From Salmonirosea aquatica (GTDB lineage: Bacteria; Bacteroidota; Bacteroidia; Cytophagales; Spirosomataceae), in NCBI RefSeq assembly GCF_009296315.1, contig NZ_WHLY01000002.1, positions 1,178,001 to 1,242,000 on the forward strand: DNA of 64,000 nt, given 5' to 3'. The notes under the pieces were generated by a model. That model was not told where the DNA came from and did no database searches. It saw only the letters and a list, made by a program, of their open reading frames with translations. Shown piece by piece: positions 9,143 to 18,164 of the stretch (its first letter is position 1; the number at the start of each line of letters is the position of its first letter). Made by a program: the position numbers and the translations under genes.

Positions 9143-10033
9143 ATGAACAGTATTACCAGTACCCGTCGTTCCTTCCTGCAAACCTGCGCTGCGCTGCTAC
9201 CTGGCCTGGCGTTGGCAGCCAAGCCAGCCATAAAAGTGTACCATATTGGCTTACAGCTCTATTCGATACGGGACGAAATGAAGAAAGATCCCATTGGAGC
9301 GTTAAATTCGGTAGCTAAAATAGGGTATAAAGAAGTGGAAGCAGCGGATTACACTAATCGGAAGTTCTACGGATTTGCCGCCGCTGAATTCAGGAAAATT
9401 CTGGAAGATACCGGCCTGTCCATGCCCACCGCTCATACGGTTTTTCGTAAAGCGCACTGGCTGGAAGCCCAAAACGACGTGACCGACGCCTGGAAAGCTA
9501 CGCTGGAGGATGCTCTGATGGTAGGCCAGGAGTACCTGATCAGCCCCTGGTTCGAATGGGACTTGACCAATCCTGACGAAATGAAAAAAGGGGTAGCTGC
9601 CTACAACCGTTGCGGAGAGCTATGCAATCAGGCCGGTTTACGCTTCGGTTTTCACAACCACAGGGCGGAATTTGAAGTCAAATACGACGGGCAACCTGTC
9701 TACGAATACATGCTCAGAAACTGGGATCTTAGGAACGTAAGCCAGCAAATGGATTTGTGCAATCTGGCCCTGGCCAATACCGACCCCATGTACTGGCTGC
9801 GCAGGTACCCCCACCAGTTTGAGTCGATGCACGTGAAGGATCGGCTGGCGGGAAAAGACCAAAGTACCCACCTAGGCGCAGGCACGCTCGATCTGGAAGA
9901 AATTTTCGCCTTTGCCAAAAAAAATACGCCCGTCAAATATTGGGTGATCGAACAGGAATCCTACGGTACCAAAACGCCCCTGGAAGCCGTGGCCTACGAT
10001 CTGCGTCGTTTCAAAGAGTACGGCTTCCTTTGA
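9143..10033 (+). CDS. Tat-exported sugar phosphate isomerase/epimerase-like TIM-barrel protein
   Basis: This 296-residue protein starts with a twin-arginine signal (STRRSFLQ, then a hydrophobic stretch ending LALAAKPA), so it is exported folded to the periplasm. The rest fits the xylose-isomerase-like TIM barrel: IGLQLYSIRDEM at strand 1, YKEVEAADY at strand 2, GLRFGFHNHRAEFE with metal-binding His, MDLCNLALA, and ESMHVKDRL. Several such exported barrels in Bacteroidota take part in sugar degradation through 3-keto intermediates, but no partner dehydrogenase is adjacent. The substrate is unknown. Confidence 0.88.
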   Translation: MNSITSTRRSFLQTCAALLPGLALAAKPAIKVYHIGLQLYSIRDEMKKDPIGALNSVAKIGYKEVEAADYTNRKFYGFAAAEFRKILEDTGLSMPTAHTVFRKAHWLEAQNDVTDAWKATLEDALMVGQEYLISPWFEWDLTNPDEMKKGVAAYNRCGELCNQAGLRFGFHNHRAEFEVKYDGQPVYEYMLRNWDLRNVSQQMDLCNLALANTDPMYWLRRYPHQFESMHVKDRLAGKDQSTHLGAGTLDLEEIFAFAKKNTPVKYWVIEQESYGTKTPLEAVAYDLRRFKEYGFL

Positions 10034-10105
10034 TTTGACTTTCTCAGGTTCATTTCCATTTTTCGCGGGGTTCATTCTGCTATTTCCGGCTTTCATCCAA
10101 AATGA

Positions 10106-10137
10106 TTGGCGGGTTGTTAGCGGCTAATCTAATTTTG
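10106..10137 (+). promoter_or_regulatory. Bacteroidota-type promoter for the 2TM gene
   Basis: TTGG at 10106-10109, a 20-base spacer and TAATTTTG at 10130-10137 match the TTTG-N19/20-TAnnTTTG consensus with one mismatch in the upstream box. The start codon at 10180 would follow a leader of about 37 bases. Confidence 0.6.
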
Positions 10138-10179
10138 GTACGAAACTAAATCAGCCCCAAACCTAAACAACTCGAAATC

Positions 10180-10470
10180 ATGGAAAATCAACGTAACGAA
10201 TACCTGTGGAGGAAAGCCCAAAATCGCGCTGCGTTTAAGGTGCACGCCCTGACCTACGTTCTGGTCAATGCGGGTTTCTGGGGGCTTTATCTGTTTATGT
10301 CCATGCAACCCTGGGGCGAACACATTTATCCCTGGCCTGTTTGGCCTATGCTCGGCTGGGGCATCGGACTGATTAGCCACTATTTTTCGGCCTATGGCAA
10401 CCTGGATCAGCAAAAAATGGCCGAAGCGGAATATCAGAAGCTCCTGCGGAAAGAGTATGATTCAGATTGA
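10180..10470 (+). CDS. 2TM-domain membrane protein
   Basis: This 96-residue protein has an N-terminal amphipathic segment (EYLWRKAQNRAAFKVHAL) followed by two membrane spans (about residues 27-45 and 53-70) joined by a short Trp/Pro-rich loop, and a charged tail. This is the 2TM domain pattern, often found alone or fused to LytTR sensor proteins in Bacteroidota. The function is unknown. The next gene is a paralogue. A good promoter lies 43 bases upstream. Confidence 0.85.
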   Translation: MENQRNEYLWRKAQNRAAFKVHALTYVLVNAGFWGLYLFMSMQPWGEHIYPWPVWPMLGWGIGLISHYFSAYGNLDQQKMAEAEYQKLLRKEYDSD

Positions 10471-10577
10471 AAACTGAAAAAATGACCACTCGGCGCAAAC
10501 TACTTTTTTGCTGAAAAAGCGTTGTGCCGGAATACCGAACCACTTTGTGGCTTTGCCACTTTATCCTTTAAATAATC

Positions 10578-10841
10578 ATGGAACCTCGAAACGAACGGCT
10601 TTGGAAAATTGCCCGGCTACGGGCCAAATTCAAGAATAGTGCCATTACCTACCTTGTCGTCAACACCACGCTGGTGGCTATCTGGTACTTTACCAGTGGG
10701 CCCCGTAATTTTTTCTGGCCCGTATTCCCCCTGTTTTTTTGGGGCGTAGGCCTGGCTTTCAACTACTACCAGGCCTACTGGGACAATGGCGATTCGGTGC
10801 AGAAAGAGTATGATAAGCTACTCCGGGAAGATCAGCAGTAG
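10578..10841 (+). CDS. 2TM-domain membrane protein, paralogue of the preceding gene
   Basis: This 87-residue protein repeats the layout of its neighbour: the amphipathic start NERLWKIARLRAKFKNSAIT, two membrane spans with a loop rich in Trp, Phe and Pro (NFFWPVFPLFFWGVG), and the end QKEYDKLLREDQQ, which aligns with YQKLLRKEYDSD of the other copy. The pair lies 107 bases apart and probably arose by tandem duplication. The stop is three bases from the stop of convergent thyA, so no room remains for a separate terminator. Confidence 0.83.
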   Translation: MEPRNERLWKIARLRAKFKNSAITYLVVNTTLVAIWYFTSGPRNFFWPVFPLFFWGVGLAFNYYQAYWDNGDSVQKEYDKLLREDQQ

Positions 10842-10844
10842 TCA

Positions 10845-11639
10845 CTACACCGCTACGGGCGCTTTGATTGCCGGCCAGGGATCGTAATTTTCCAAGGTAA
10901 AATCCTCATACTTAAAATCGAGTACTTTTTTTACTTCGGGATTTAGGCGCATGGTAGGTAGTGGAAGAATCGCGCGACCAAGCTGCTGCTCTACCTGTTG
11001 CAGATGGTTGAGGTAAATATGCGTATCGCCGCCCGTCCACACAAAATCGCCCAGACCCAGCCCACATTCCTGCGCGACCATCATCGTCAGCAGAGCATAG
11101 CTGGCAATATTGAAGGGTACCCCCAGAAACACATCGGCACTGCGCTGGTAGAGCTGGCAGGAAAGCTTGCCATCGGCGACATAGAACTGAAACAATGCAT
11201 GGCAAGGCTGTAGCGCCATCATGTGCAGATCGGCTGGATTCCAGGCCGATACGATCATGCGTCGCGAATCGGGATTCTTCTTAAGCTGATCCAGTACTTC
11301 CTTCAACTGGTCGATCTTGTGGCCATCCGGGCTCGACCAGCACCGCCACTGTTTGCCGTACACCGGCCCCAGGTTACCTTCTTCATCGGCCCACTCGTCC
11401 CAGATAGTTACGCCGTTGTCTTTCAAATACTTGGTATTGGTGTCTCCCTTTAGAAACCACAGCAATTCATGGATGATGGAGCGAGTATGTACTTTTTTAG
11501 TCGTCACAAGCGGAAATCCCTCCGCCAGGTCGAAGCGCATCTGGTAGCCAAACACGCTGAGGGTACCCGTGCCCGTCCGGTCGGTTTTGCGGGTACCTTT
11601 TTCCAGAATATGTTGCAGAAGATCGTGGTATTGCTGCAT
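10845..11639 (-). CDS. thyA: Thymidylate synthase
   Basis: From ATG at 11639 ([15 protein letters not shown]) the protein is 264 residues, exactly the length of the Escherichia coli enzyme, with the catalytic Cys at position 146 in [12 protein letters not shown]. Other fixed elements are [11 protein letters not shown], the phosphate-binding [14 protein letters not shown], and [13 protein letters not shown]. It methylates dUMP to dTMP using methylene-tetrahydrofolate. A 22-residue upstream extension is open but would not fit the family. No folA is adjacent. Confidence 0.97.
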   Translation of the reverse strand: MQQYHDLLQHILEKGTRKTDRTGTGTLSVFGYQMRFDLAEGFPLVTTKKVHTRSIIHELLWFLKGDTNTKYLKDNGVTIWDEWADEEGNLGPVYGKQWRCWSSPDGHKIDQLKEVLDQLKKNPDSRRMIVSAWNPADLHMMALQPCHALFQFYVADGKLSCQLYQRSADVFLGVPFNIASYALLTMMVAQECGLGLGDFVWTGGDTHIYLNHLQQVEQQLGRAILPLPTMRLNPEVKKVLDFKYEDFTLENYDPWPAIKAPVAV

Positions 11640-11767
11640 GGGTATGTAGTTGTTTGACAGTGTTTTTGTTAGACCGTGAATTGTGAATGAGGGTACCTCA
11701 TTCATTTCTGCAAAAAGGGGCTGAGGCGCAAAATTTCAGCCCTTTCTAAACCTCGAAATCCTGAACT

Positions 11768-12190
11768 CTATTCTACCGTAACGCTGTGGGTGATGTTCGC
11801 GCTGCCTTCGAACTGAGCCGTGGCCGAGCAGTATTTTTCCATTGAAAGCTGCACGGCGCGTTCTACCTTATCGGTATCCAGATTATTTCCTTTCAGGATA
11901 AAATGCAGGTTTATATTCCGGTAGGGTTTGCGTTGGGTACCTTCCTCCTGCTCGCGGTCGCCCTCGGCCACGATACGAAAATCGGTAATTTCCTGCCTTT
12001 GTTTCTTCATAATCAACACGATGTCGATCGCGCTGCAACTGGCCAGGCCCATCAGCAATAGTTCCATGGGCCGTACCCCGGCGTTCTGTCCGCCAATGTC
12101 GGGCGAGCCATCGACGTGTACCTTTACTTCCGAGGAGCCAGTGCCTTCAAAATGAAACGCGTCGTCTACGCGCAGGAGTTCTATTTTCAT
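11768..12190 (-). CDS. OsmC-family peroxide-reducing protein
   Basis: This 140-residue protein has the OsmC/Ohr fold signature with two redox cysteines: one in the helix LLMGLASCSAIDIVLIMKKQ and one in MEKYCSATAQ. The N-terminal strand region and GGQNAGVRPMELLL are typical of the YhfA/OsmC branch, in which the cysteines reduce organic hydroperoxides. Its physiological substrate and reductant are unknown. It stands between thyA and a divergent NYN gene with its own upstream gap. Confidence 0.9.
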   Translation of the reverse strand: MKIELLRVDDAFHFEGTGSSEVKVHVDGSPDIGGQNAGVRPMELLLMGLASCSAIDIVLIMKKQRQEITDFRIVAEGDREQEEGTQRKPYRNINLHFILKGNNLDTDKVERAVQLSMEKYCSATAQFEGSANITHSVTVE

Positions 12191-12370
12191 GGATTGGATT
12201 TTTGATTGGATCTATACATTACAAAAGTCCGAATCCTTTCTGAAAGGTTCAAATTCTTGCGCCAATCGGGCCGTAAATTGGTAATGTACCCCAAGCATTG
12301 TACCTTCATGGCTACACCTGCCGTGTACAAACCTATCTCGTACATTCATTAATACCACATAACACTCTTC

Positions 12371-13114
12371 ATGCAAACTTCCCTTTCCGATCTTCGCCTC
12401 GCTGTATTGATTGATGCGGACAATGTACCTTCCGCCAAGATCAAGGCCATGATGGAGGAGATTGCCAAATATGGCACCCCTACTTTCAAACGCATCTACG
12501 GCGACTGGACCAATCCCCGCGTTACGAGTTGGAAGGCCGTCCTACTCGACAACGCCATCACGCCCATTCAGCAGTACAGCTACACGACCGGCAAGAACGC
12601 CACCGATTCGGCCATGATCATCGACGCCATGGATATCCTCTACACGGGACGCGTGGACGGCTTCTGCCTGGTATCGAGCGACAGCGATTTCACGCGGCTG
12701 GCCATTCGCCTCCGCGAAGCGGGTATGAAAGTATTCGGCATGGGTGAGCAAAAAACGCCCTCGGCTTTTACGTCGGCCTGCGACCGTTTCATCTATATTG
12801 AGATTCTAACCAAATTGGAAGAGGATGCCAAAGCCGTCACAAAAGCCCCTAAGGCAATAAAACAAGCACCAAAAACGGATAAAAAGCTGTTGAATCTGAT
12901 TTCTGGCAGCATCGAAGACCTGGCCGACGAGGACGGCTGGGCGTTTCTGGGCGCACTAGGGAACCTACTGATCAAGAAACAACCCAGTTTTGACTCCCGA
13001 AACTATGGATTCGATAAGCTCCTTCCCCTCATTAAAAGTTTCCACCAGTTCGAAATTGACGAGCGGCCCACGGGTAGCGGCAACATCCGTCACGTTTTTG
13101 TGAAAAATAAGTAG
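12371..13114 (+). CDS. NYN-domain RNase-like protein with C-terminal OST-HTH/LOTUS domain
   Basis: This 247-residue protein begins with a PIN-like NYN domain (about residues 8-150). Acidic residues expected at the metal site appear in AVLIDADNVPSAKI, ATDSAMIIDAMDILY and CLVSSDSDFTRLAIRLREAG. A Lys/Ala-rich linker (KAVTKAPKAIKQAPKTDKK) leads to a C-terminal winged-helix region with EDGWAFLGALGNLLIKKQPSF and NIRHVFVKNK, the OST-HTH/LOTUS pattern. NYN proteins are probable ribonucleases, and LOTUS domains bind RNA, including G-quadruplexes, in studied cases. The RNA target in this bacterium is unknown. Confidence 0.9.
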   Translation: MQTSLSDLRLAVLIDADNVPSAKIKAMMEEIAKYGTPTFKRIYGDWTNPRVTSWKAVLLDNAITPIQQYSYTTGKNATDSAMIIDAMDILYTGRVDGFCLVSSDSDFTRLAIRLREAGMKVFGMGEQKTPSAFTSACDRFIYIEILTKLEEDAKAVTKAPKAIKQAPKTDKKLLNLISGSIEDLADEDGWAFLGALGNLLIKKQPSFDSRNYGFDKLLPLIKSFHQFEIDERPTGSGNIRHVFVKNK

Positions 13115-13182
13115 GTACGGCCGGTAGTCGCATTTACTACTAATCGGGTACTACCTATACGTCAAACTTCCATAAACCCTTT

Positions 13183-14232
13183 ATGCGCTCACGTTCCTTT
13201 CCACTTGTCGTTTTTCTGCTGGGTACCTATCTGGGTTTCGCGCAATCGTCGCCCAAGGTACCTAAGGCTACTCTGGTCAAAGAAGAATATATTTTCGAAA
13301 ACCCGCCCTTTCCTTCCTGCCACGCTTCCACCATTATAGAAACTAACCCCGGGAAATGGATGTCGGCCTGGTTTGGCGGGACGGACGAGGGCAATAAGGA
13401 TGTCGGAATTTGGCTTTCCACGAATACCAACGGACAATGGAGCAAGCCCACGCTTATGGCCGAAGGAATAATAGATGAAAACACCCGCTGGCCCTGCTGG
13501 AATCCGGTGTTGTTCAAAAGCAAAGCAGGAAAACTGTTCTTGTTTTATAAAGTAGGTCCATCGCCCCGCGAGTGGTGGGGTATGGTACGGACTTCCACCA
13601 ACGACGGCCGCACCTGGACCGAACCCGAACGCCTGCCCGACGGAATTCTGGGGCCCATCAAAAACAAGCCGGTTCAACTGGCCGATGGCAGTATTCTGAG
13701 TTCAGCGAGCACCGAAACCCGTGAAAGCTGGAAGGCCCACGTGGAGCGGTCGACGGATGGTGGCAAAACCTGGACACTGATCCCGGTCGATCCTAAGACG
13801 GATCTGGACGTGATTCAGGGCAGTATCCTGACCTACCCCGACCAGCGTTTACAGATGCTGTGCCGCAGCAAACAAGACCGCATCGCGGAGGTATGGTCGA
13901 CGGATGGGGGAAAAACGTGGGGTACCCTGACTAAAACCGAACTCTTCAATCCTAACTCGGGTACCGACGCTGTGACGCTCAAAAACGGGTGGCAATTGTT
14001 GGTTTATAACCCAACCTTCAAGGGCAAAGAATGGTCCAATGGTCGTCAAAAACTGTCAGTGGCCATGTCGAAAGATGGCAAAAACTGGACGGATGTGTAC
14101 TCCCTGGAAGATCAGCCCAAGGGTGAGTTCAGCTACCCAGCCGTGGTACAGGCCGCCGATGGGCGTGTACACATTACCTACACCTGGCAGCGCCGCAACA
14201 TCCGGCATGTCGTGCTGGCTTTAGAACAATAA
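13183..14232 (+). CDS. Secreted sialidase-like BNR-repeat protein
   Basis: This 349-residue protein has a signal peptide (ending GFAQS) and a six-bladed beta-propeller pattern with Asp-box repeats (STNDGRTWTEP, STDGGKTWTLI, STDGGKTWGTL, SKDGKNWTDV). The early FPSCHASTIIETNPGKW and SAWFGGTDEGNKDVGIW match the sialidase family that may act on plant or bacterial polysaccharides rather than animal sialic acid. It probably acts in the periplasm or outside the cell. No transporter or sialic-acid catabolic gene is nearby, so the substrate is open. Confidence 0.87.
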   Translation: MRSRSFPLVVFLLGTYLGFAQSSPKVPKATLVKEEYIFENPPFPSCHASTIIETNPGKWMSAWFGGTDEGNKDVGIWLSTNTNGQWSKPTLMAEGIIDENTRWPCWNPVLFKSKAGKLFLFYKVGPSPREWWGMVRTSTNDGRTWTEPERLPDGILGPIKNKPVQLADGSILSSASTETRESWKAHVERSTDGGKTWTLIPVDPKTDLDVIQGSILTYPDQRLQMLCRSKQDRIAEVWSTDGGKTWGTLTKTELFNPNSGTDAVTLKNGWQLLVYNPTFKGKEWSNGRQKLSVAMSKDGKNWTDVYSLEDQPKGEFSYPAVVQAADGRVHITYTWQRRNIRHVVLALEQ

Positions 14233-14285
14233 AAAACAAACTATTATGGTTTGTAGGTCGTTTAAAAGTGAAACGACCTACACCC

Positions 14286-14717
14286 ATGAAGTTTTTCGTC
14301 CCCCTTTGTGTAATCATATTCTTCACGCTTGTCTCTTGCATTAAGAAAGAAAATAGCGCCTCGATGATCCCGGATGCCGATTCCATTGAGGGTACCTATT
14401 CCGGGTATCGCTCCCAACAGATCGGTCAGCAGGTCGCTAAGGATTCGACGAGGATCATCCTGGAAGTGAAACGCCTGCCTTCGGGCCAGGTTCAGATACT
14501 CCAAACATCGCCCAACGAATTCAAGTACCTGGTAACTATGCAGAACAACCGCTTCACTTACGACCTGGGAATTACTGAAGCAGCTTGTGGGGTGGCCAAG
14601 ATTCAGGGAGAAGGCTCATTCAAAGACAATAAACTGTTCCTCCTGGAAACCCTGGAATGTACCCGTAGCCTCGCCGCCGCCAAAACCTTCGTCCAGCTGC
14701 GGGCCACGAAACAGTAG
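14286..14717 (+). CDS. Small lipoprotein of unknown function
   Basis: From ATG at 14286 the protein is 143 residues with a lipoprotein signal ([20 protein letters not shown]; Cys in LVSC). An earlier in-frame start at 14268 would add MKRPTP and is less likely. The mature region has alternating polar/hydrophobic strands with [14 protein letters not shown] and [13 protein letters not shown], suggesting a small beta-barrel or lipocalin-like fold. I cannot name a family. It sits 54 bases downstream of the sialidase-like gene and could share its transcript. Confidence 0.72.
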   Translation: MKFFVPLCVIIFFTLVSCIKKENSASMIPDADSIEGTYSGYRSQQIGQQVAKDSTRIILEVKRLPSGQVQILQTSPNEFKYLVTMQNNRFTYDLGITEAACGVAKIQGEGSFKDNKLFLLETLECTRSLAAAKTFVQLRATKQ

Positions 14718-14755
14718 GGTACCTTCACTATCAATTTTCCATTTTCACTTTTCCA

Positions 14756-15013
14756 TTGAAAAAAATGTGGACCGAACAAGATAACAAACTCTGCCAGAGT
14801 TTTGAATTTGCCGACTTCCGGGCGGCGTTCCTTTTCATGACCCAGGTGGCCGAAATCGCCGAAGCCATGAACCACCATCCGTGGTGGTCGAATGTATATA
14901 ACGAAGTGATGATCAAGCTCTCCACCCACGATGCGGGTGACGTCGTTACCGAAAAGGACCGCCAACTGGCGGCGGCGATCGATCTCTTGCTGGAAAACCG
15001 GCCCGAGGCATGA
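14756..15013 (+). CDS. Pterin-4a-carbinolamine dehydratase
   Basis: This 85-residue protein carries the family signature: [17 protein letters not shown] with the catalytic HH pair, then [20 protein letters not shown]. The enzyme dehydrates 4a-hydroxytetrahydrobiopterin and serves pterin recycling for aromatic amino acid hydroxylases; in bacteria without such hydroxylases a molybdopterin-related role has been suggested. Its stop overlaps the ATG of rsmI by four bases (15010-15013), so the two are translationally coupled. The length fits the short PhhB-type family. Confidence 0.92.
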   Translation: MKKMWTEQDNKLCQSFEFADFRAAFLFMTQVAEIAEAMNHHPWWSNVYNEVMIKLSTHDAGDVVTEKDRQLAAAIDLLLENRPEA

Positions 15014-15681
15014 AACTATACCTGGTTCCGACCCCCATCGGCAATCTGGAAGACATTACGCTGCGGGCCATTCGGGTGCTCCAGAGTGTGGACGTAATTC
15101 TGGCGGAAGACACCCGTACCTCCGGGCATTTGCTGAAACACCTCGAAATCAGCAAACCCATGCAGAGCTACCACATTCATAACGAACACCAGACCATCGC
15201 CCGGCTCACCGATCGGATGCTGAAAGGCGAAACGATGGTGCTTATTTCGGACGCAGGTACCCCTGCCATTTCTGATCCGGGTTTTCTGCTGGTGCGGGCA
15301 TGCATCAAGCTTTCCATTCCGGTCGAATGCCTGCCCGGCCCCACGGCTTTCGTACCGGCGCTGGTCAATTCGGGCCTCCCCTGCGACCGTTTTACTTTCG
15401 AGGGTTTCCTGCCGCATAAAAAAGGCCGACAAACGCGGCTGAAAGAGTTGGCTGAAGAAACCCGCACGATTGTGCTTTACGAATCGCCCCACCGGCTGCT
15501 CAAATCGCTCGAACAACTGGCCGAGTACTTCGGCGGCGATCGCCCGGCCAGTGTGTCGCGCGAATTGACCAAAGTCTTTGAGGAAAACGTCCGGGGATCT
15601 TTACGCGAAATAATTGCTTACTTTGCCGAAAAAAGCATCAAAGGGGAAATCGTTATTGTCGTCGGGGGCAAAGAAAAGTAA
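15010..15681 (+). CDS. rsmI: 16S rRNA (cytidine-1402-2'-O)-methyltransferase
   Basis: This 223-residue protein belongs to the tetrapyrrole methylase fold. It begins [20 protein letters not shown] and has the conserved [28 protein letters not shown] and [10 protein letters not shown] segments of RsmI. It methylates the ribose of C1402 in the decoding centre using S-adenosylmethionine. It is slightly shorter than the E. coli protein because the C-terminal domain is trimmed, as in many Bacteroidota. The first base of the next ATG is the last base of its TAA. Confidence 0.95.
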   Translation: MKLYLVPTPIGNLEDITLRAIRVLQSVDVILAEDTRTSGHLLKHLEISKPMQSYHIHNEHQTIARLTDRMLKGETMVLISDAGTPAISDPGFLLVRACIKLSIPVECLPGPTAFVPALVNSGLPCDRFTFEGFLPHKKGRQTRLKELAEETRTIVLYESPHRLLKSLEQLAEYFGGDRPASVSRELTKVFEENVRGSLREIIAYFAEKSIKGEIVIVVGGKEK

Positions 15682-16943
15682 TGGAAAAGATGAATGATGA
15701 ATTAGGAATAATGCGTGCCGAGTCACTGCCTTTTGTTCGCACGATTACCCACTACCGTCAAGGTACCTTCCTCACTTTTTTCTTTTTTTGCCTGGTTCTT
15801 TTTTCTTTTTCTTCCAAAGCCCAGGTTCAACTCAGTCCGCAGGCTAAGGTCAGCCTCATTACCGTGGGGCCGGGCGATGAGCTGTATTCCAGTTTTGGAC
15901 ACAGTGCGTTGTGGATTTATGATCCCGTGTATCAGCTCGACCGCGCTTATAGCTACGGTACCTTCAGCTTCGAGACGGGCAATTTCTACATCAAATTCCT
16001 CAGGGGTACCCTACCCTACACCATCTCGGTCAACCCCTTGATGCCGCAGTTCTACTACTGGCAGCAGGAAAACCGTTCGGTGAAGGAGCAGGAACTGAAC
16101 CTAAGTACACGCCAAAAGCAACGGCTTTTCGACTACCTGGAAACGAACTTATTGCCGCAGAACCGGGAGTATCAGTACAAATTTTTCTACGACAATTGCT
16201 CAACGCGCCTCGGCGATGCCCTTAAGGCCGCTGCGGGCGACAGCCTGACGTTTCCGGGTTACACCCGCGACACGCTGAGCTTCCGGCAGTGGATCGACCG
16301 CTACGCCTACGTGCAGAAACCCTGGGCCGACTTCGGCATGGACCTGGCTATCGGCTCGCCTTCCGACGAAATCGCCACACCCCAGCAGGCTACCTTCCTG
16401 CCCGATAATCTGAGTGCCGCCTTCTCCGACGCCCGGGTTAAGGCCGGGAATCAGGAGGTACCTTTGGTGATGGAAACCCGCGAGCTGTATACCGCCACGC
16501 CCGAGGCTGATCATGGCTGGCTCACGCCCAAGCTTTTCTTCTGGGCTTTGGCTATTTTGATCGCAGCGTTCACGGTTTGGCAAATCCAACAGAACAAACT
16601 CAACTTTACACTTGACAAAATTCTTTTCACGCTCGTCGGGCTCACGGGCTGGTTGATTTTATTATTGTGGTTTGGTACCAACCACGGCGTCACAAGCTGG
16701 AACTGGGACATTCTGTGGGCGTTTCCGCTGTGGATACCTTTTGTATTTTCTTTCTCAAAAACCCATAAACCCGCCTGGTTCCAGTGGTTTCTGATTGCCT
16801 ACGGAGTGCTGTTGTTGTGTGCTACGGCCAATCTTTTGAAGCATAATTACGTACTTATTCCTATCCTGCTGATTTTGATAATGCGGGTATATTACCTGAA
16901 TAATTCGCTGGAAAAGATAGGTAACGTAAAGAGCCAGGGATGA
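15681..16943 (+). CDS. DUF4105 periplasmic protease-like protein with C-terminal membrane segments (copy 1)
   Basis: This 420-residue protein has an N-terminal signal or anchor (hydrophobic about residues 28-47, ending SSKAQ). A DUF4105 (Lnb N-terminal periplasmic) domain follows to about residue 280, and five hydrophobic segments close the protein. DUF4105 is thought to have a papain-like fold; the conserved YSSFGHSALWIYD (His) and FFYDNCSTRLGDAL (Cys) are visible. The start is uncertain because the upstream residues before the hydrophobic stretch are unusual, but the ATG at 15681 overlaps the rsmI stop. The next gene is a close paralogue. The function is unknown. Confidence 0.82.
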   Translation: MEKMNDELGIMRAESLPFVRTITHYRQGTFLTFFFFCLVLFSFSSKAQVQLSPQAKVSLITVGPGDELYSSFGHSALWIYDPVYQLDRAYSYGTFSFETGNFYIKFLRGTLPYTISVNPLMPQFYYWQQENRSVKEQELNLSTRQKQRLFDYLETNLLPQNREYQYKFFYDNCSTRLGDALKAAAGDSLTFPGYTRDTLSFRQWIDRYAYVQKPWADFGMDLAIGSPSDEIATPQQATFLPDNLSAAFSDARVKAGNQEVPLVMETRELYTATPEADHGWLTPKLFFWALAILIAAFTVWQIQQNKLNFTLDKILFTLVGLTGWLILLLWFGTNHGVTSWNWDILWAFPLWIPFVFSFSKTHKPAWFQWFLIAYGVLLLCATANLLKHNYVLIPILLILIMRVYYLNNSLEKIGNVKSQG

Positions 16944-18159
16944 TCAAGTTCGGCTCCTCATTTTGCCCGGCCTATACGTTTTTGAGGCGATACCTATTGT
17001 TTATTGTGGCTTTTCTCAGCGCCCCTTTTGCTTCCGCCCAGCTTCAACTCAGCCCGCACGCCAAAATAAGTCTTATTACGATTGGGGCGGGAACTGATCT
17101 TTATTCGAGTTTTGGTCATAGCGTCCTGTGGATTTATGATCCCATGTACCAGCTCGATCGCGCGTATAACTACGGTACCTTTCCCAGCGCAGAAACGGAG
17201 TACTTTTATATCAAATTTCTGCGTAATACCATCCCCTACACGATCTCTGTCAATGCGCTGACACCTCAGCTTTATCGCTGGCAGCAGGAAAACCGCTCGG
17301 TCAAAGAACAGGTACTTGACCTCACAGCGGCTCAGAAACAGCGCATTTTTGAGTACCTGGAAACCAATCTTCTCCCCCAGAATCGCAGTCAGAAGTATAA
17401 ATTCTTCTACGACAATTGCTCAACGCGACTAGCTGATGTATTGAAAATCGCCGTAGGCAATAGCCTGATTTTCCCAGGCTACACCCGCGACACGCTGAGC
17501 TTCCGACAGTGGATCGACCGCTACGCCTATGTGCAGAAACCCTGGGCGGACTTTGGCATGGACCTAGCCATCGGCTCGCCTTCCGACGAAATCGCCACGC
17601 CCCAGCAGGCTACTTTCCTGCCCAATAATCTAAGTGACGCCTTCGCCGATGCCTGGGTCAAGTCAAGCGAGGGAAAGGTACCTCTGGTGCTAGACACTCA
17701 TATCCTTTACGTCGCTACTCCCACTGTCGAAGAGCATGTATTGACTCCTAAATTACTTTTCTGGACATTGGCAACCTTGGTGGCGATGTTTACGGCTTGG
17801 CAAATCAAAACCCACAGAATTCATTTTGTTTTTGACAAAATACTTTTTACCCTCATAGGGTTCACGGGCTGGTTGATCGTCTTTCTGTGGATAGGTACCG
17901 ATCACGGTGTCACGAGCTGGAACTGGGACATTCTGTGGGCATTTCCTTTGTGGGTACCCTTCATTTCTCATTTTCAAAAACCCATAAATCCGCCTGGTCC
18001 CGGGGATTTTTGATCACGTATGGAGCTTTACTGCTATTGGCCGCTGGAAATTTATCAAAACACAACTATGTGCTCATTCCCATTTTGCTGATTTTAGTGA
18101 TGCGGGTATACTACCTGATTAATTCCTTATCAAAGATTTCAACTTCCAAAAAGCAGTAA
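16940..18159 (+). pseudogene. DUF4105 membrane protein copy 2, frameshifted near its 3' end
   Basis: This tandem paralogue starts at ATG 16940, overlapping the stop of copy 1. It has a signal sequence (ending FASAQ), the same DUF4105 motifs (YSSFGHSVLWIYD, FFYDNCSTRLADVL) and three membrane segments. The frame then shifts: from about 17963 the reading differs from copy 1 by one missing base and stops at 18013 (357 residues). The homologous C-terminus, with its last two membrane segments (FLITYGALLLLAAGNLSKHN and YVLIPILLILVMRVYYLINS), continues intact in another frame to 18159. The break is either a recent mutation or a sequencing error. Repaired, it would encode about 406 residues. Confidence 0.85.
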
Positions 18160-18164
18160 CCTGT

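Noticed and set aside
9088-9318. A 76-codon frame overlapping the start of the Tat-exported isomerase-like gene
   Set aside because: It overlaps a clear Tat signal and TIM-barrel gene in another frame and has no family features.
17887-18159. A separate short gene at the end of DUF4105 copy 2
   Set aside because: Its sequence from about residue 25 aligns with the C-terminus of copy 1, so it is the shifted tail of the same gene, not an independent one.
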